A DNA stretch of 64,000 nucleotides from Methylorubrum extorquens (GTDB taxonomy: Bacteria > Pseudomonadota > Alphaproteobacteria > Rhizobiales > Beijerinckiaceae), in NCBI RefSeq assembly GCF_024169925.1, contig NZ_JALJXF010000001.1, positions 4,036,001 through 4,100,000 of the forward strand, in the 5' to 3' direction. Positions 56,898 to 64,000 of the stretch are shown here, piece by piece. The stretch's first letter is position 1. The number at the start of each line of letters is the position of its first letter. The notes beneath the pieces were generated by a model. That model had not been told where the DNA came from. It did not search any database and saw nothing but the letters and a program-made list of their open reading frames with translations. The position numbers and the translations under genes were made by a program.

Positions 56898-58220
56898 ATG
56901 ACGCAGACCCTTCGCCTCGGCATTGCGGGGCTCGGCACGGTCGGTGCCTCCGTCCTGCGCATGGTCGCCCGCCGCGCCGAGGCGCTCACCGCCGCGACCG
57001 GCCGTACGATCACCGTCACCGCCGTCTCCGCCCGCGACCGGAGCCGCGACCGCGGCGTCGACCTGTCGGGCCTGCACTGGTTCGACGATCCGGTGGCGCT
57101 CGCGCGCTCAGGCGAGATCGACGTGTTCGTCGAACTCGTCGGCGGCTCGGAAGGGACGGCCAAGGCGGCGGTCGAGGCGGCGCTCGGGGCCGGCAAGCAT
57201 GTGGTGACCGCCAACAAGGCGCTGCTCGCCCACCACGGCGCGGCGCTCGCCCGTCTGGCCGAGGAGAACGGCGTTGCGCTGGCCTACGAGGCGTCGGTGG
57301 CAGGCGGCATCCCGGTCATCAAGGCGATCCGCGAGGGGCTGTCCGGCAACGCGGTCTCCCGCGTCTACGGAATCCTCAACGGCACCTGCAACTACATCCT
57401 CAGCCGGATGGAGGCGGAGGGGCTGACCTTCGAGGCCTGCCTCAAGGACGCGCAGGCGCTCGGCTACGCCGAGGCTGACCCGACCTTCGACGTCGAGGGC
57501 TTCGACACCGCCCACAAGCTCGCCATCCTCACCAGCCTCGCCTTCGGCGTGGAGATCGACGCCGAGGGCGTCTCGGTGGAGGGCATCTCGGCGATCCAGC
57601 CCCTCGACCTCACCATGGCCGACGAACTCGGCTACCGCATCAAGCTGCTGGGCGTCGCGCAGGCGACGGAGGCGGGGATCGAGCAGCGGGTCCACCCGAC
57701 CATGGTGGCCAAGGCCTCGGCCATTGCCCAGGTGATGGGCGTGACCAACGCCGTCACCGTCGATGCCGACGCGGTCGGCGAACTGACCCTGATCGGCCCC
57801 GGCGCGGGCGGGGCCGCCACGGCCTCCGCGGTCGTGGCCGACATTACCGATGTCGCGCTCGGGCTCGTGCGCCCGACCTTCGGCGGGCCGATCGCGAGCC
57901 TCGCGCCGCCGCGCCGGGTCGAGATGCAGCGCCACGAGGGCGGCTACTACATCCGCCTCACCGTGCACGACCGCACCGGCGTTGCGGCCGGCGTCGCCAC
58001 CCGCATGGCGGAGGCCAACATCTCGATCGAGAGCATCGTCCAGCGCCGCTCGGCCAAGGCCGCCTCCAGCGATCCGCAAGGTCTCTCCGGTCAGCCGGTG
58101 CCGCTGGTGCTGATCACCTACGCGGCGACCGAGGGCAATGTCCGCGAGGCGCTGGCCGCGATCGACCGCGATGGCCTGCTCGCCGAGGCGCCGCAATTGA
58201 TCCGCATCGAGCGCGAATAG
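56898..58220 (+). CDS. hom: Homoserine dehydrogenase
   Basis: 440 aa from ATG 56898. Reduces aspartate semialdehyde to homoserine, on the path to threonine and methionine. N-terminal NAD(P) domain LRLGIAGLGTVGASVLRM, then ELVGGSEGTAKAAVEAALGAGKHVVTANKALLAHHG, catalytic region YEASVAGGIPVIKAIREGL, NGTCNYILSRM, and ADPTFDVEGFDTAHKLAILTSLAFG. A C-terminal ACT domain (IRLTVHDRTGVAAGVATRMAEANISIESIVQ) implies feedback control, probably by threonine. glpX follows in the usual order. Confidence 0.97.
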   Translation: MTQTLRLGIAGLGTVGASVLRMVARRAEALTAATGRTITVTAVSARDRSRDRGVDLSGLHWFDDPVALARSGEIDVFVELVGGSEGTAKAAVEAALGAGKHVVTANKALLAHHGAALARLAEENGVALAYEASVAGGIPVIKAIREGLSGNAVSRVYGILNGTCNYILSRMEAEGLTFEACLKDAQALGYAEADPTFDVEGFDTAHKLAILTSLAFGVEIDAEGVSVEGISAIQPLDLTMADELGYRIKLLGVAQATEAGIEQRVHPTMVAKASAIAQVMGVTNAVTVDADAVGELTLIGPGAGGAATASAVVADITDVALGLVRPTFGGPIASLAPPRRVEMQRHEGGYYIRLTVHDRTGVAAGVATRMAEANISIESIVQRRSAKAASSDPQGLSGQPVPLVLITYAATEGNVREALAAIDRDGLLAEAPQLIRIERE

Positions 58221-58396
58221 GCGAGACGCCGGCCGCGATTCCGGCGAAATGTTGCCGGAGACAACATCCGGCCTAAGAACGAAACATCATGACGTCGCGT
58301 CGCGTCCTGCCCGCTCTCGTCTACGGCCGGAACGAGGACGACAATCGGCACCGGGCGATGAACAGACCGGGCCTTGGGGATAAGGAACGTAGGGCG

Positions 58397-59392
58397 ATGT
58401 CGGCGGCCAATACCGGGATCTTCAGCGATCCCACGGCGCGGGGCCTGACTCTCGAACTGGTGCGGGTGACGGAGGCGGCGGCCATCGCCGCGGCCCGCCT
58501 GCGGGGACACGGCCGCGAGAGGGAAGCCGACCAAGCCGCCGTCGATGCCATGCGCGCCGAGTTGATGGTGCTGCCGATCGAGGGCCGCGTGGTGATCGGC
58601 GAGGGCGAGCGCGACGAGGCGCCGATGCTGTTCATCGGCGAGGCCGTCGGCACCGGCAACGGCCCGTCCGTGGACATCGCGGTCGATCCGCTGGAGGGCA
58701 CGACGCTCTGCGCCAAGGACATGCCGGGTGCCATCGCCGTGATGGCCCTGGCCGAGCGCGGCTCGCTGCTCGCCGCCCCCGACGTCTACATGCAGAAGAT
58801 CGCCATCGGCCCCGGCTACCCCCTCGGCACGGTCGATCTCGACTGGAGCCCGGCCCGCAACATCGCCTCGCTCGCCCGCGCCAAGGGCGTGGAGACCGCC
58901 GGCATCACCGCGATCATCCTCGACCGGCCGCGCCACATGGACCTGATCGCCGCCGTGCGCGACACCGGCGCCAGCATCCGCCTGATTTCGGACGGCGACA
59001 TCGCCGCGATCATCCACTGCACCAAGCCCGACGAGACCGGCGTCGACATCTACATGGGCACCGGCGCCGCGCCGGAGGGCGTGATCGCCGCCAGCGCGCT
59101 CCGCTGCATCGGCGGCCAGATGCAGGGTCGGCTCATCCTCGATTCCGCCGACAAGCGGGCACGGGCGGTCAAGATGGGCATCACGGACCCGAACCGGAAA
59201 TACGACATGCACGACATGGCCCGGGGCGACGTCATCGTCGCGGCCACGGGCGTGACCACCGGGGCCCTGCTTGCGGGCGTGCGGTTCAGCCCCGGCCTCA
59301 TCGAGACGGAGACGGTGGTCTACCGCTCGAACACCGGCACCGTCCGCCGCATCGCCTGCGAACACCGCCGGCTGGAGAGCGCGCCGGGCTGA
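58397..59392 (+). CDS. glpX: Class II fructose-1,6-bisphosphatase
   Basis: 331 aa from ATG 58397; ATG 58358 is possible but gives a non-conserved extension. Hydrolyses fructose 1,6-bisphosphate, and often also sedoheptulose 1,7-bisphosphate, in gluconeogenesis and the C1-assimilation cycles. Metal site: GRVVIGEGERDEAPMLFIGEAVG and DIAVDPLEGTTLCAKDMPGAIAVMA, followed by GAAPEGVIAASALRCIGGQMQGRL. Standard GlpX length. 176 bp after hom. Confidence 0.96.
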   Translation: MSAANTGIFSDPTARGLTLELVRVTEAAAIAAARLRGHGREREADQAAVDAMRAELMVLPIEGRVVIGEGERDEAPMLFIGEAVGTGNGPSVDIAVDPLEGTTLCAKDMPGAIAVMALAERGSLLAAPDVYMQKIAIGPGYPLGTVDLDWSPARNIASLARAKGVETAGITAIILDRPRHMDLIAAVRDTGASIRLISDGDIAAIIHCTKPDETGVDIYMGTGAAPEGVIAASALRCIGGQMQGRLILDSADKRARAVKMGITDPNRKYDMHDMARGDVIVAATGVTTGALLAGVRFSPGLIETETVVYRSNTGTVRRIACEHRRLESAPG

Positions 59393-59418
59393 TCGCGTCC
59401 CCCGGCGGGGACCGCGGC

Positions 59419-59442
59419 CGGGCCGGGATCGGCCCCGGCCCG
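59419..59442. terminator. Hairpin between convergent glpX and response regulator
   Basis: CGGGCCGGG (59419-59427) pairs with CCCGGCCCG (59434-59442), loop of 6 nt. It sits 26 bp after the glpX stop and 9 bp before the converging stop. No T-tract. Confidence 0.5.
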
Positions 59443-59451
59443 ACGCTGGAC

Positions 59452-59832
59452 TCAGCCGACCGTGGCTTGGCCGAACAGCGCCTTGGCCAGACGCGCGGGA
59501 TCGATCGGCTTCTCGCAATGAATCGCGTCCCGCAGGCGCGTCGGGACGGCATTCTCCTCGTAGCCGGTGGCGAAGACGAACGGGACGCCGCGCGCCCTGA
59601 GTGCGTCGGCCACCGGAAAGACCATGACCTCACGCAGGTTGATATCGAGCACCGCACCGTCGATGCGCGGGCATTGCTCGATCATCGCCAGAGCGTCATC
59701 GACGTTCCCCACCGGGCCGACCACTTGGGCGCCCCGCTCTTCGAACGCACGCCGTATGTCTTCGGCGATGAAATACTCGTCCTCGACGACGAGGACGTGC
59801 CTTCCTTTGAACAGTTCGGCTCCATCCGGCAT
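59452..59832 (-). CDS. Single-domain response regulator
   Basis: 126 aa from ATG 59832, with GGAGGGTGAG upstream on the minus strand; the frame continues further upstream without similarity. A receiver domain only: HVLVVEDEYFIAEDIRRAFEERGAQVVGPV with the acidic pair, phosphoacceptor Asp in DGAVLDINLREV, switch Thr/Ser and Lys in HCEKPID. CheY-like stand-alone regulator with no output domain. The cognate kinase is not in view, except possibly the sensor at the window start (inference only). Confidence 0.9.
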   Translation of the reverse strand: MPDGAELFKGRHVLVVEDEYFIAEDIRRAFEERGAQVVGPVGNVDDALAMIEQCPRIDGAVLDINLREVMVFPVADALRARGVPFVFATGYEENAVPTRLRDAIHCEKPIDPARLAKALFGQATVG

Positions 59833-60285
59833 CGGTCTCACCCTCCACGCTCTCTCGATACGCTCAAGATCGCGTTCGATGCGGAAGCATAAACTATGGA
59901 CTTCGCTTCGGAGAGCTCCACCCACAGATTTCAAGCTACCTGCAACCCTGGCGAGGTTGCGTCCGTTCCCAGCTCCACCCGTCTGACGGTCGTCCGGATC
60001 GCAGAAGGCACTGGGTCGCACGGGTCAAAGTGCTTACGCTTCGCGTCGCCGGTTCAGCAAGCTCTGGTCGGCAGGCGGCCCGAGAGAAGCGCCCGGTCAC
60101 GATGGATCGAGCGGGCTCCTCGGGTCTTCGCCGTGGCAATTAGGATGCCGCCGGCCCTCGATCGGCCGGCCGCTCCGAGCCGCTCGGACCCGTGTCTCTC
60201 AACGAACCCGTGTCCTGCCTATTGGAACGCACCCTAGCGCATCGTCTTTTTCCGAAAGCCGGCAACCACCTTTCGGAGCGATGCT
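59833..60285. other. Intergenic region response regulator / TPR lipoprotein
   Basis: 453 bp. It holds the response-regulator promoter side and, at 60238-60285, a module A repeat. Open frames in the middle are not convincing as genes. Confidence 0.35.
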
Positions 60286-60290
60286 CTAGA
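60238..60290 (-). repeat. Module A palindromic repeat at the TPR gene stop
   Basis: Read on the minus strand: TAGAGCATCGCTCCGAAAGG, then tggttgccggctttcggaaa and aagacgatgcg. The TAG at 60288-60286 is the stop codon of the TPR lipoprotein gene. Confidence 0.87.
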
Positions 60291-61146
60291 ACAGGCCGCC
60301 CTGCATGCGGCCGACGCCCTGCTTGGCCACGGCGTTGTTAGGATCGAGGCGCGCGGCCTGCTGGTAGCTCTCGTTCGCCTCTTTGCGGCGGTTCGTCTTC
60401 TCGTAGGCCAGCCCACGATAGGCCCAGGATCCAGCGTCCTTCGCGTTCACGTTCAGCGCCGCGTTGAAGTCCTCGATCGCCTTGTCGTACTGGCCCAGCG
60501 AGATCAGGCTCTGGCCGCGGGCGGCGTAGGGGGCGGCGACGAAGGGGTTGCGGTCGATGGCCGCCGCGAAGTCGCCGATCGCCTCCGGGTTGTGGTTCTG
60601 CTTCTGCCGCACGAGGCCGCGGGCGTGGTAGGCCTCGGCCGATTCCGGAGCGAGACGGATCGCGGCGTTGAGGTCGTTCAACGCTCCGTCGAGGTCACCC
60701 TGGGCACGCTCGAGGTTCGCCCGGCCGATATAGGCGGCGGAAAAATTCGGATCGTTGGCGATCGCCTTCGAGAAGTCCTGCATCGCCGCGTCGGCGCGGC
60801 CGGTCTGGCGGTAGGCCAGCGCCCGGTTGTTGTAGGCCGAGGCCGAGTTCGGATCGAGTTGGACCGCCTTCGAGAAGTCGGTGATCGCCTCGCCGAACTG
60901 GCCCGCGCGGGCATAGGCCGCGCCGCGGGTGTTGTAGGCGCCGGCATCCGACGGGTTGCGCGAAATCACGTCGCTGAGCGAGGCGATGTTGACGTTGGTG
61001 GCGCCCGTCGTGTCGGTCTCCAGCACCGCGAATTGGCGCGGAGCCGTCGCGCTGCCATAGGTCTCGCAGCCGGCCAGCGCCGCGGCCGTCAGCGCGAGGG
61101 CACCGATCAGCCTCGCCTTGCGTCCGTCCAGCGTCATCCCGATCAT
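60286..61146 (-). CDS. TPR-repeat lipoprotein
   Basis: 286 aa from ATG 61146, with GGGAGA upstream. The signal ends in the lipobox LAGC (residues about 23-26). About six tetratricopeptide repeats follow from residue 60, e.g. AGAYNTRGAAYARAGQFGEAITDFSKAVQLDPNSASAYNNRALAYRQTGR. Looks like an NlpI-type scaffold that would bind envelope proteases or peptidoglycan enzymes. Target unknown. The stop codon is provided by a palindromic repeat. Confidence 0.93.
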   Translation of the reverse strand: MIGMTLDGRKARLIGALALTAAALAGCETYGSATAPRQFAVLETDTTGATNVNIASLSDVISRNPSDAGAYNTRGAAYARAGQFGEAITDFSKAVQLDPNSASAYNNRALAYRQTGRADAAMQDFSKAIANDPNFSAAYIGRANLERAQGDLDGALNDLNAAIRLAPESAEAYHARGLVRQKQNHNPEAIGDFAAAIDRNPFVAAPYAARGQSLISLGQYDKAIEDFNAALNVNAKDAGSWAYRGLAYEKTNRRKEANESYQQAARLDPNNAVAKQGVGRMQGGLF

Positions 61147-61523
61147 TGTCCCGTTCTCCCCCGCGCCCGCTTGCCCGGATCTCCGCAGCGGCCCGTGAGG
61201 GCCCGGATCATCCCGTCGCGCGCACGCTGCCGCAACACGGTGAATGGGCGCTTAAACGATCCCGCAAAACATCCGCATCGCCGATGCGGCCCGCGCCGTG
61301 GAGCGGAGGTTTTGCGAAACGAACCCGGGAAGAACAGGCGGGCCCCTCCGGCCGTAGACCGGAGAACACGCACGATGCTTCCGCGGACGCCCCGTACCTT
61401 CCGCTGAAACCTCGGGATGTGGCGAAGGTGTGGCCCGCGTCTTCACGCTTTCGCCGAATGCTTCGAAGCGGGCTCGACTGTGGTTTTCTGTTGCCGAGAG
61501 GCGACAGATTGAATGGTCAAGCT
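61147..61523. other. Intergenic region TPR lipoprotein / purK
   Basis: 377 bp. No gene recognised. The part adjacent to the TPR start (gaacgggacaatgat) carries its ribosome site; less GC-rich bases at 61455-61500 lie just beyond the purK stop. Promoter of the TPR gene expected here. Confidence 0.35.
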
Positions 61524-62636
61524 TTAGTCGAGAGGCTTGAGCCGGGTGACGTGCCCCATCTTGCGGCCGGGACGGGCCTCGGCCTTGCCGTAGAGGTGGA
61601 GATGGGCGCCCGGCTCCGCGAGCAGGGCGACCCAGGCATCGGCCTCGGCGCCGATGAGGTTTTCCATTTCCACCGCCATGCCGCCGGTGCGCGCGGTGTC
61701 GCCGAGCGGCCAGCCGCAGACCGCGCGGACGGTCTGGGCAAATTGCGAGGTCAGGGCGCCTTCGATGGTCCAATGCCCGGAATTGTGCACGCGGGGCGCG
61801 ATCTCGTTGACGACGAGGCGGGCGGCCCCGTCCGGCCCGGCGATCTCGAACATCTCGACGGCGAGCACGCCGACATAGTCCAGCGCCTCGGCGATGGCGC
61901 GGGCGATGGCGACCGCCGCGTCACCCGTCGTCCGGGTCAGGCCGGGCGCGGGCACGCGGGTGAGCGCGAGGATATGGTCGCGGTGGTCGTTGGCGCAGGG
62001 GTCGTAGGCCGCGAACGTCCCGTCCGGCCCGCGGGCGGCGACCACGGAGATTTCGCGCTCGAACGGCACGAACCCTTCGAGGATGCAGGGCGCACCCTTG
62101 AAGTCGGCGAGGAGGGCGGCCGGGTCGTCGCCCTCGCGGATCATCCGCTGGCCCTTGCCGTCGTAGCCGAAGCGCCGGGTCTTCAGAACGGCGGGGCGGC
62201 CGAGCGCCTCCAGGGCCCGCACGAGATCCTCGACCGTATCGACCGCCCGGTAGGGCGCGGTCGGGATGCCGAGACCCGTCACGAAGTCCTTCTCGGAGAG
62301 ACGGTCCTGGGTCGTGAGCAAAGCCGTTGCGCTGGGGCGCAGGGTCGCGTGCTCGGCCAGCACCGCGGCGGTGGCGTGGGGGATGTTCTCGAACTCGTAG
62401 GTGACCACGTCGCAGGCATCGGCGAAGGCGGCGAGCGCCGCCGCGTCGTCGTAGGGCGCCAGGGTGTGGGCATGGGCCACGTCGAAGGCCGGACTGTCGG
62501 CGTCGGGGGCGTAGATGTGGACCTTGAGGCCGTAATGGGCCGCCGCGAGCGCGATCATGCGGCCGAGCTGGCCGCCGCCGACGATGCCGAGGGTGCCGCC
62601 GGGCCGGATCTGCGGCGAGGAGGTGGGAGAGGCCAT
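61524..62636 (-). CDS. purK: N5-carboxyaminoimidazole ribonucleotide synthase
   Basis: 370 aa from ATG 62636. ATP-grasp enzyme converting AIR, ATP and bicarbonate to N5-CAIR in purine synthesis. Starts with LGIVGGGQLGRMIALAAAHYGLKVHIYAP; VVTYEFENIP, LKTRRFGYDGKGQRMI, LEGFVPFEREISVVAAR, and the C-terminal VNEIAPRVHNSGHWTIEGALTSQFAQTVRAVCG are characteristic. 17 bp after purE; one operon. Confidence 0.96.
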   Translation of the reverse strand: MASPTSSPQIRPGGTLGIVGGGQLGRMIALAAAHYGLKVHIYAPDADSPAFDVAHAHTLAPYDDAAALAAFADACDVVTYEFENIPHATAAVLAEHATLRPSATALLTTQDRLSEKDFVTGLGIPTAPYRAVDTVEDLVRALEALGRPAVLKTRRFGYDGKGQRMIREGDDPAALLADFKGAPCILEGFVPFEREISVVAARGPDGTFAAYDPCANDHRDHILALTRVPAPGLTRTTGDAAVAIARAIAEALDYVGVLAVEMFEIAGPDGAARLVVNEIAPRVHNSGHWTIEGALTSQFAQTVRAVCGWPLGDTARTGGMAVEMENLIGAEADAWVALLAEPGAHLHLYGKAEARPGRKMGHVTRLKPLD

Positions 62637-62653
62637 GGCGCTTCGTGTCGTTG

Positions 62654-63166
62654 TCAGGCTTGAGAGGAATCCGGCCGTTCGGCGACGGACTCGGTCTGGC
62701 GGGCGCGCCACGCTTCGAGCCGTTCGGCGAGATCGGCATCGGTGAGCGCCAGCACGGCGGCGGCGAGCAGGGCGGCGTTGACGGCTCCGGCCCGGCCGAT
62801 CGCCAGGGTGCCGACGGGAATGCCGGCGGGCATCTGCACGATGGAAAGCAGGCTGTCCTGCCCCGAGAGCGCCTTCGACTCGACCGGAACGCCGAAGACC
62901 GGCAGCGAGGTCATCGCCGCCGTCATGCCCGGCAGATGCGCCGCGCCGCCCGCGCCCGCGATCACCACCTTGAAGCCGGCCTCCCGCGCGCCCTTGGCGA
63001 AAGCGACGAGCCGGTCCGGGGTGCGGTGGGCCGAGACGATGCGGGCATCGTAGGCGACGCCGAGCGCGTCCAGCGTCTCGGCGGCGTTGCGCATGGTCGC
63101 CCAGTCCGACTGGCTTCCCATGATGATCGCGACCGGGGGCGATCCCAGCATCGTCGTCTGGCCCAT
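62654..63166 (-). CDS. purE: N5-carboxyaminoimidazole ribonucleotide mutase
   Basis: 170 aa from ATG 63166. Moves the carboxyl group of N5-CAIR to give CAIR, the step after PurK. Class I PurE signature: [75 protein letters not shown], and [19 protein letters not shown]. The preferred start excludes upstream in-frame residues to 63223. Confidence 0.96.
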   Translation of the reverse strand: MGQTTMLGSPPVAIIMGSQSDWATMRNAAETLDALGVAYDARIVSAHRTPDRLVAFAKGAREAGFKVVIAGAGGAAHLPGMTAAMTSLPVFGVPVESKALSGQDSLLSIVQMPAGIPVGTLAIGRAGAVNAALLAAAVLALTDADLAERLEAWRARQTESVAERPDSSQA

Positions 63167-63440
63167 TACGAGGAAGCGGGCCCGTCGGCCCGCGAGAACG
63201 CCGAATAACAGGGGGGCCCGCACCCCGGCAAGGCGAGACCGCGCAAACGCTTGAAATGCCGGCCGGCCACAGGGAGCAAGCTTCGCCCCTGCCGCGCCTT
63301 TGCAGTGGGGCGGAGATACCGGCGACGCCCTGTGAAAATCCCCCGATTCTCGCCGAACCGGGCGGAGCCGAAATCGACCGACCGCGTTGTGCAGGAAACG
63401 GCCATCAGCGGCCGGGCCCCTTACCTCAGCGAGCTCTCAA

Positions 63441-63617
63441 ATGTCCTCCGCGGACCAGACCACGCGCGCCCGCACTGCAACCCATATCGATATCCACGAC
63501 AGCACCACCCGGAAGCACTGGGCCGACCTGCTTCAGGTCTCCGACGAGCGCCTGCGCAAGGCGGTTCGCCTCGTCGGAACCCGGGTGTCGAGCGTCTCGG
63601 CCTACCTCGCCAAGTAA
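63441..63617 (+). CDS. DUF3606 domain protein
   Basis: 58 aa from ATG 63441. The whole protein is a DUF3606 domain: IDIHDSTTRKHWADLLQVSDERLRKAVRLVGTRVSSVSAYLAK. These small alphaproteobacterial proteins have a short helix-rich fold and unknown function. Diverges from purE. Confidence 0.88.
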   Translation: MSSADQTTRARTATHIDIHDSTTRKHWADLLQVSDERLRKAVRLVGTRVSSVSAYLAK

Positions 63618-63651
63618 TTTAGTCATTTAGTCAGCAGATCGACGAAAACTT

Positions 63652-63679
63652 CGCCAGGAAGGCCCTGCCCTTCCTGGCG
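63652..63679 (-). terminator. Intrinsic terminator of the DUF465 gene
   Basis: CGCCAGGAAGG (63652-63662) pairs perfectly with CCTTCCTGGCG (63669-63679). On the minus strand it is followed by AAGTTTTCG, 7 bp beyond the stop. Confidence 0.72.
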
Positions 63680-63686
63680 TTGCGCG

Positions 63687-63905
63687 TTACGCGATGATGT
63701 CCGGCGTGATCTGGTCTTCCAGATGCGTGATCCGGTCGCGCAAGACCAGCTTGCGCTTCTTGAGCCTCTGCAACTGAAGCTGATCGACGGCGACGCTGAC
63801 CTTCAAAGCCTCGATCGCCTCGTCGAGATCCCGGTGCTCTTCGCGCAACCGCGTCAGCTCGCCGGCCGGATCCGCGACCGCGTCGTTGGCAATCTCGTCC
63901 GCCAT
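63687..63905 (-). CDS. DUF465 (YdcH-like) small coiled-coil protein
   Basis: 72 aa from ATG 63905; ATG 63908 is in frame just upstream. Core LREEHRDLDEAIEALKVSVAVDQLQLQRLKKRKLVLRDRITHLEDQITP matches DUF465, a helical hairpin with conserved LKKRKL. Cytosolic, function unknown. No further gene is readable in the remaining 95 bp to the window edge. Confidence 0.92.
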   Translation of the reverse strand: MADEIANDAVADPAGELTRLREEHRDLDEAIEALKVSVAVDQLQLQRLKKRKLVLRDRITHLEDQITPDIIA

Positions 63906-64000
63906 CATCGCTCGAAACACACCACCGGCCTTGACCGGGCGCGACCATGCGCCAAGCTTCCCGCCGGAGCAAGGCGTGGAGCCCGGTTCTCCCGTCTCGT

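Overview
The window looks like chromosomal DNA from a GC-rich alphaproteobacterium, most likely a Methylobacterium/Methylorubrum-type species (Hyphomicrobiales). This rests on the very high GC content, on alphaproteobacterial families (DUF2794, DUF2948, UPF0262, DUF465, DUF3606, ALAS-type HemA, class II DAHP synthase) and on a dispersed palindromic repeat that I associate with this group. The genus is an inference. No rRNA, tRNA, CRISPR array, insertion sequence or prophage was recognised.

Layout. 1-4.1 kb: the N-terminal part of a membrane sensor cut by the window edge, a SelT/W/H-like thioredoxin-fold protein, and a lemA-TPM-TPM cluster. 4.3-6.7 kb: cstA with its small partner ybdD. 7-9.5 kb: a DUF898 membrane protein coupled to an M48 metalloprotease. 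9.5-15.2 kb: a small lipoprotein, ndk, a DUF2147 protein, a two-domain outer-membrane porin and hslO (Hsp33). 15.7-18.3 kb: the Entner-Doudoroff pair edd-eda, separated by a composite repeat. 18.7-26.6 kb: a siderophore-type TonB receptor, DUF2794, bluB, an L,D-transpeptidase, an MFS carrier and an ABC exporter. 26.7-31.2 kb: yicC-gmk, two small unknowns and class II aroG. 31.3-37.2 kb: a LuxR-type regulator, an MBL-fold hydrolase, a YjdM/PhnA-like protein, a DUF2059 protein, a nucleotidyltransferase/partner pair and hemA. 37.7-43.5 kb: murA, a small Cys-tailed exported protein, then DUF2948-hisD-UPF0262-low-Mr phosphatase. 43.7-49.9 kb: an FTR1 iron permease, two small exported proteins, a diguanylate cyclase and a LuxR regulator both with degenerate receivers, a cytochrome bd subunit I with no adjacent subunit II, and a cache-domain fragment. 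49.9-56.5 kb: topoisomerase IB, a glycosyltransferase, a methyltransferase, a NupC transporter and small envelope proteins. 56.9-64 kb: hom-glpX, a single-domain response regulator, a TPR lipoprotein, purE-purK, DUF3606 and DUF465.

Most genes are housekeeping or central metabolism: glycolysis and gluconeogenesis (edd, eda, glpX), amino acids (aroG, hisD, hom), purines (purEK, gmk, ndk), heme and B12 (hemA, bluB), cell wall (murA, L,D-transpeptidase). I saw no clear large accessory island. The most unusual signal is a family of about ten dispersed palindromic repeats (two modules, A and B, joined in three ~100 bp composites). Their outer edge supplies the TAG stop codon of several unrelated genes. 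A second shared stop-codon motif, TGATACGG, ends three other genes. Other points for a second look are the fused porin, the orphan cioA-type gene next to a truncated sensor fragment, and the overlapping nucleotidyltransferase pair.
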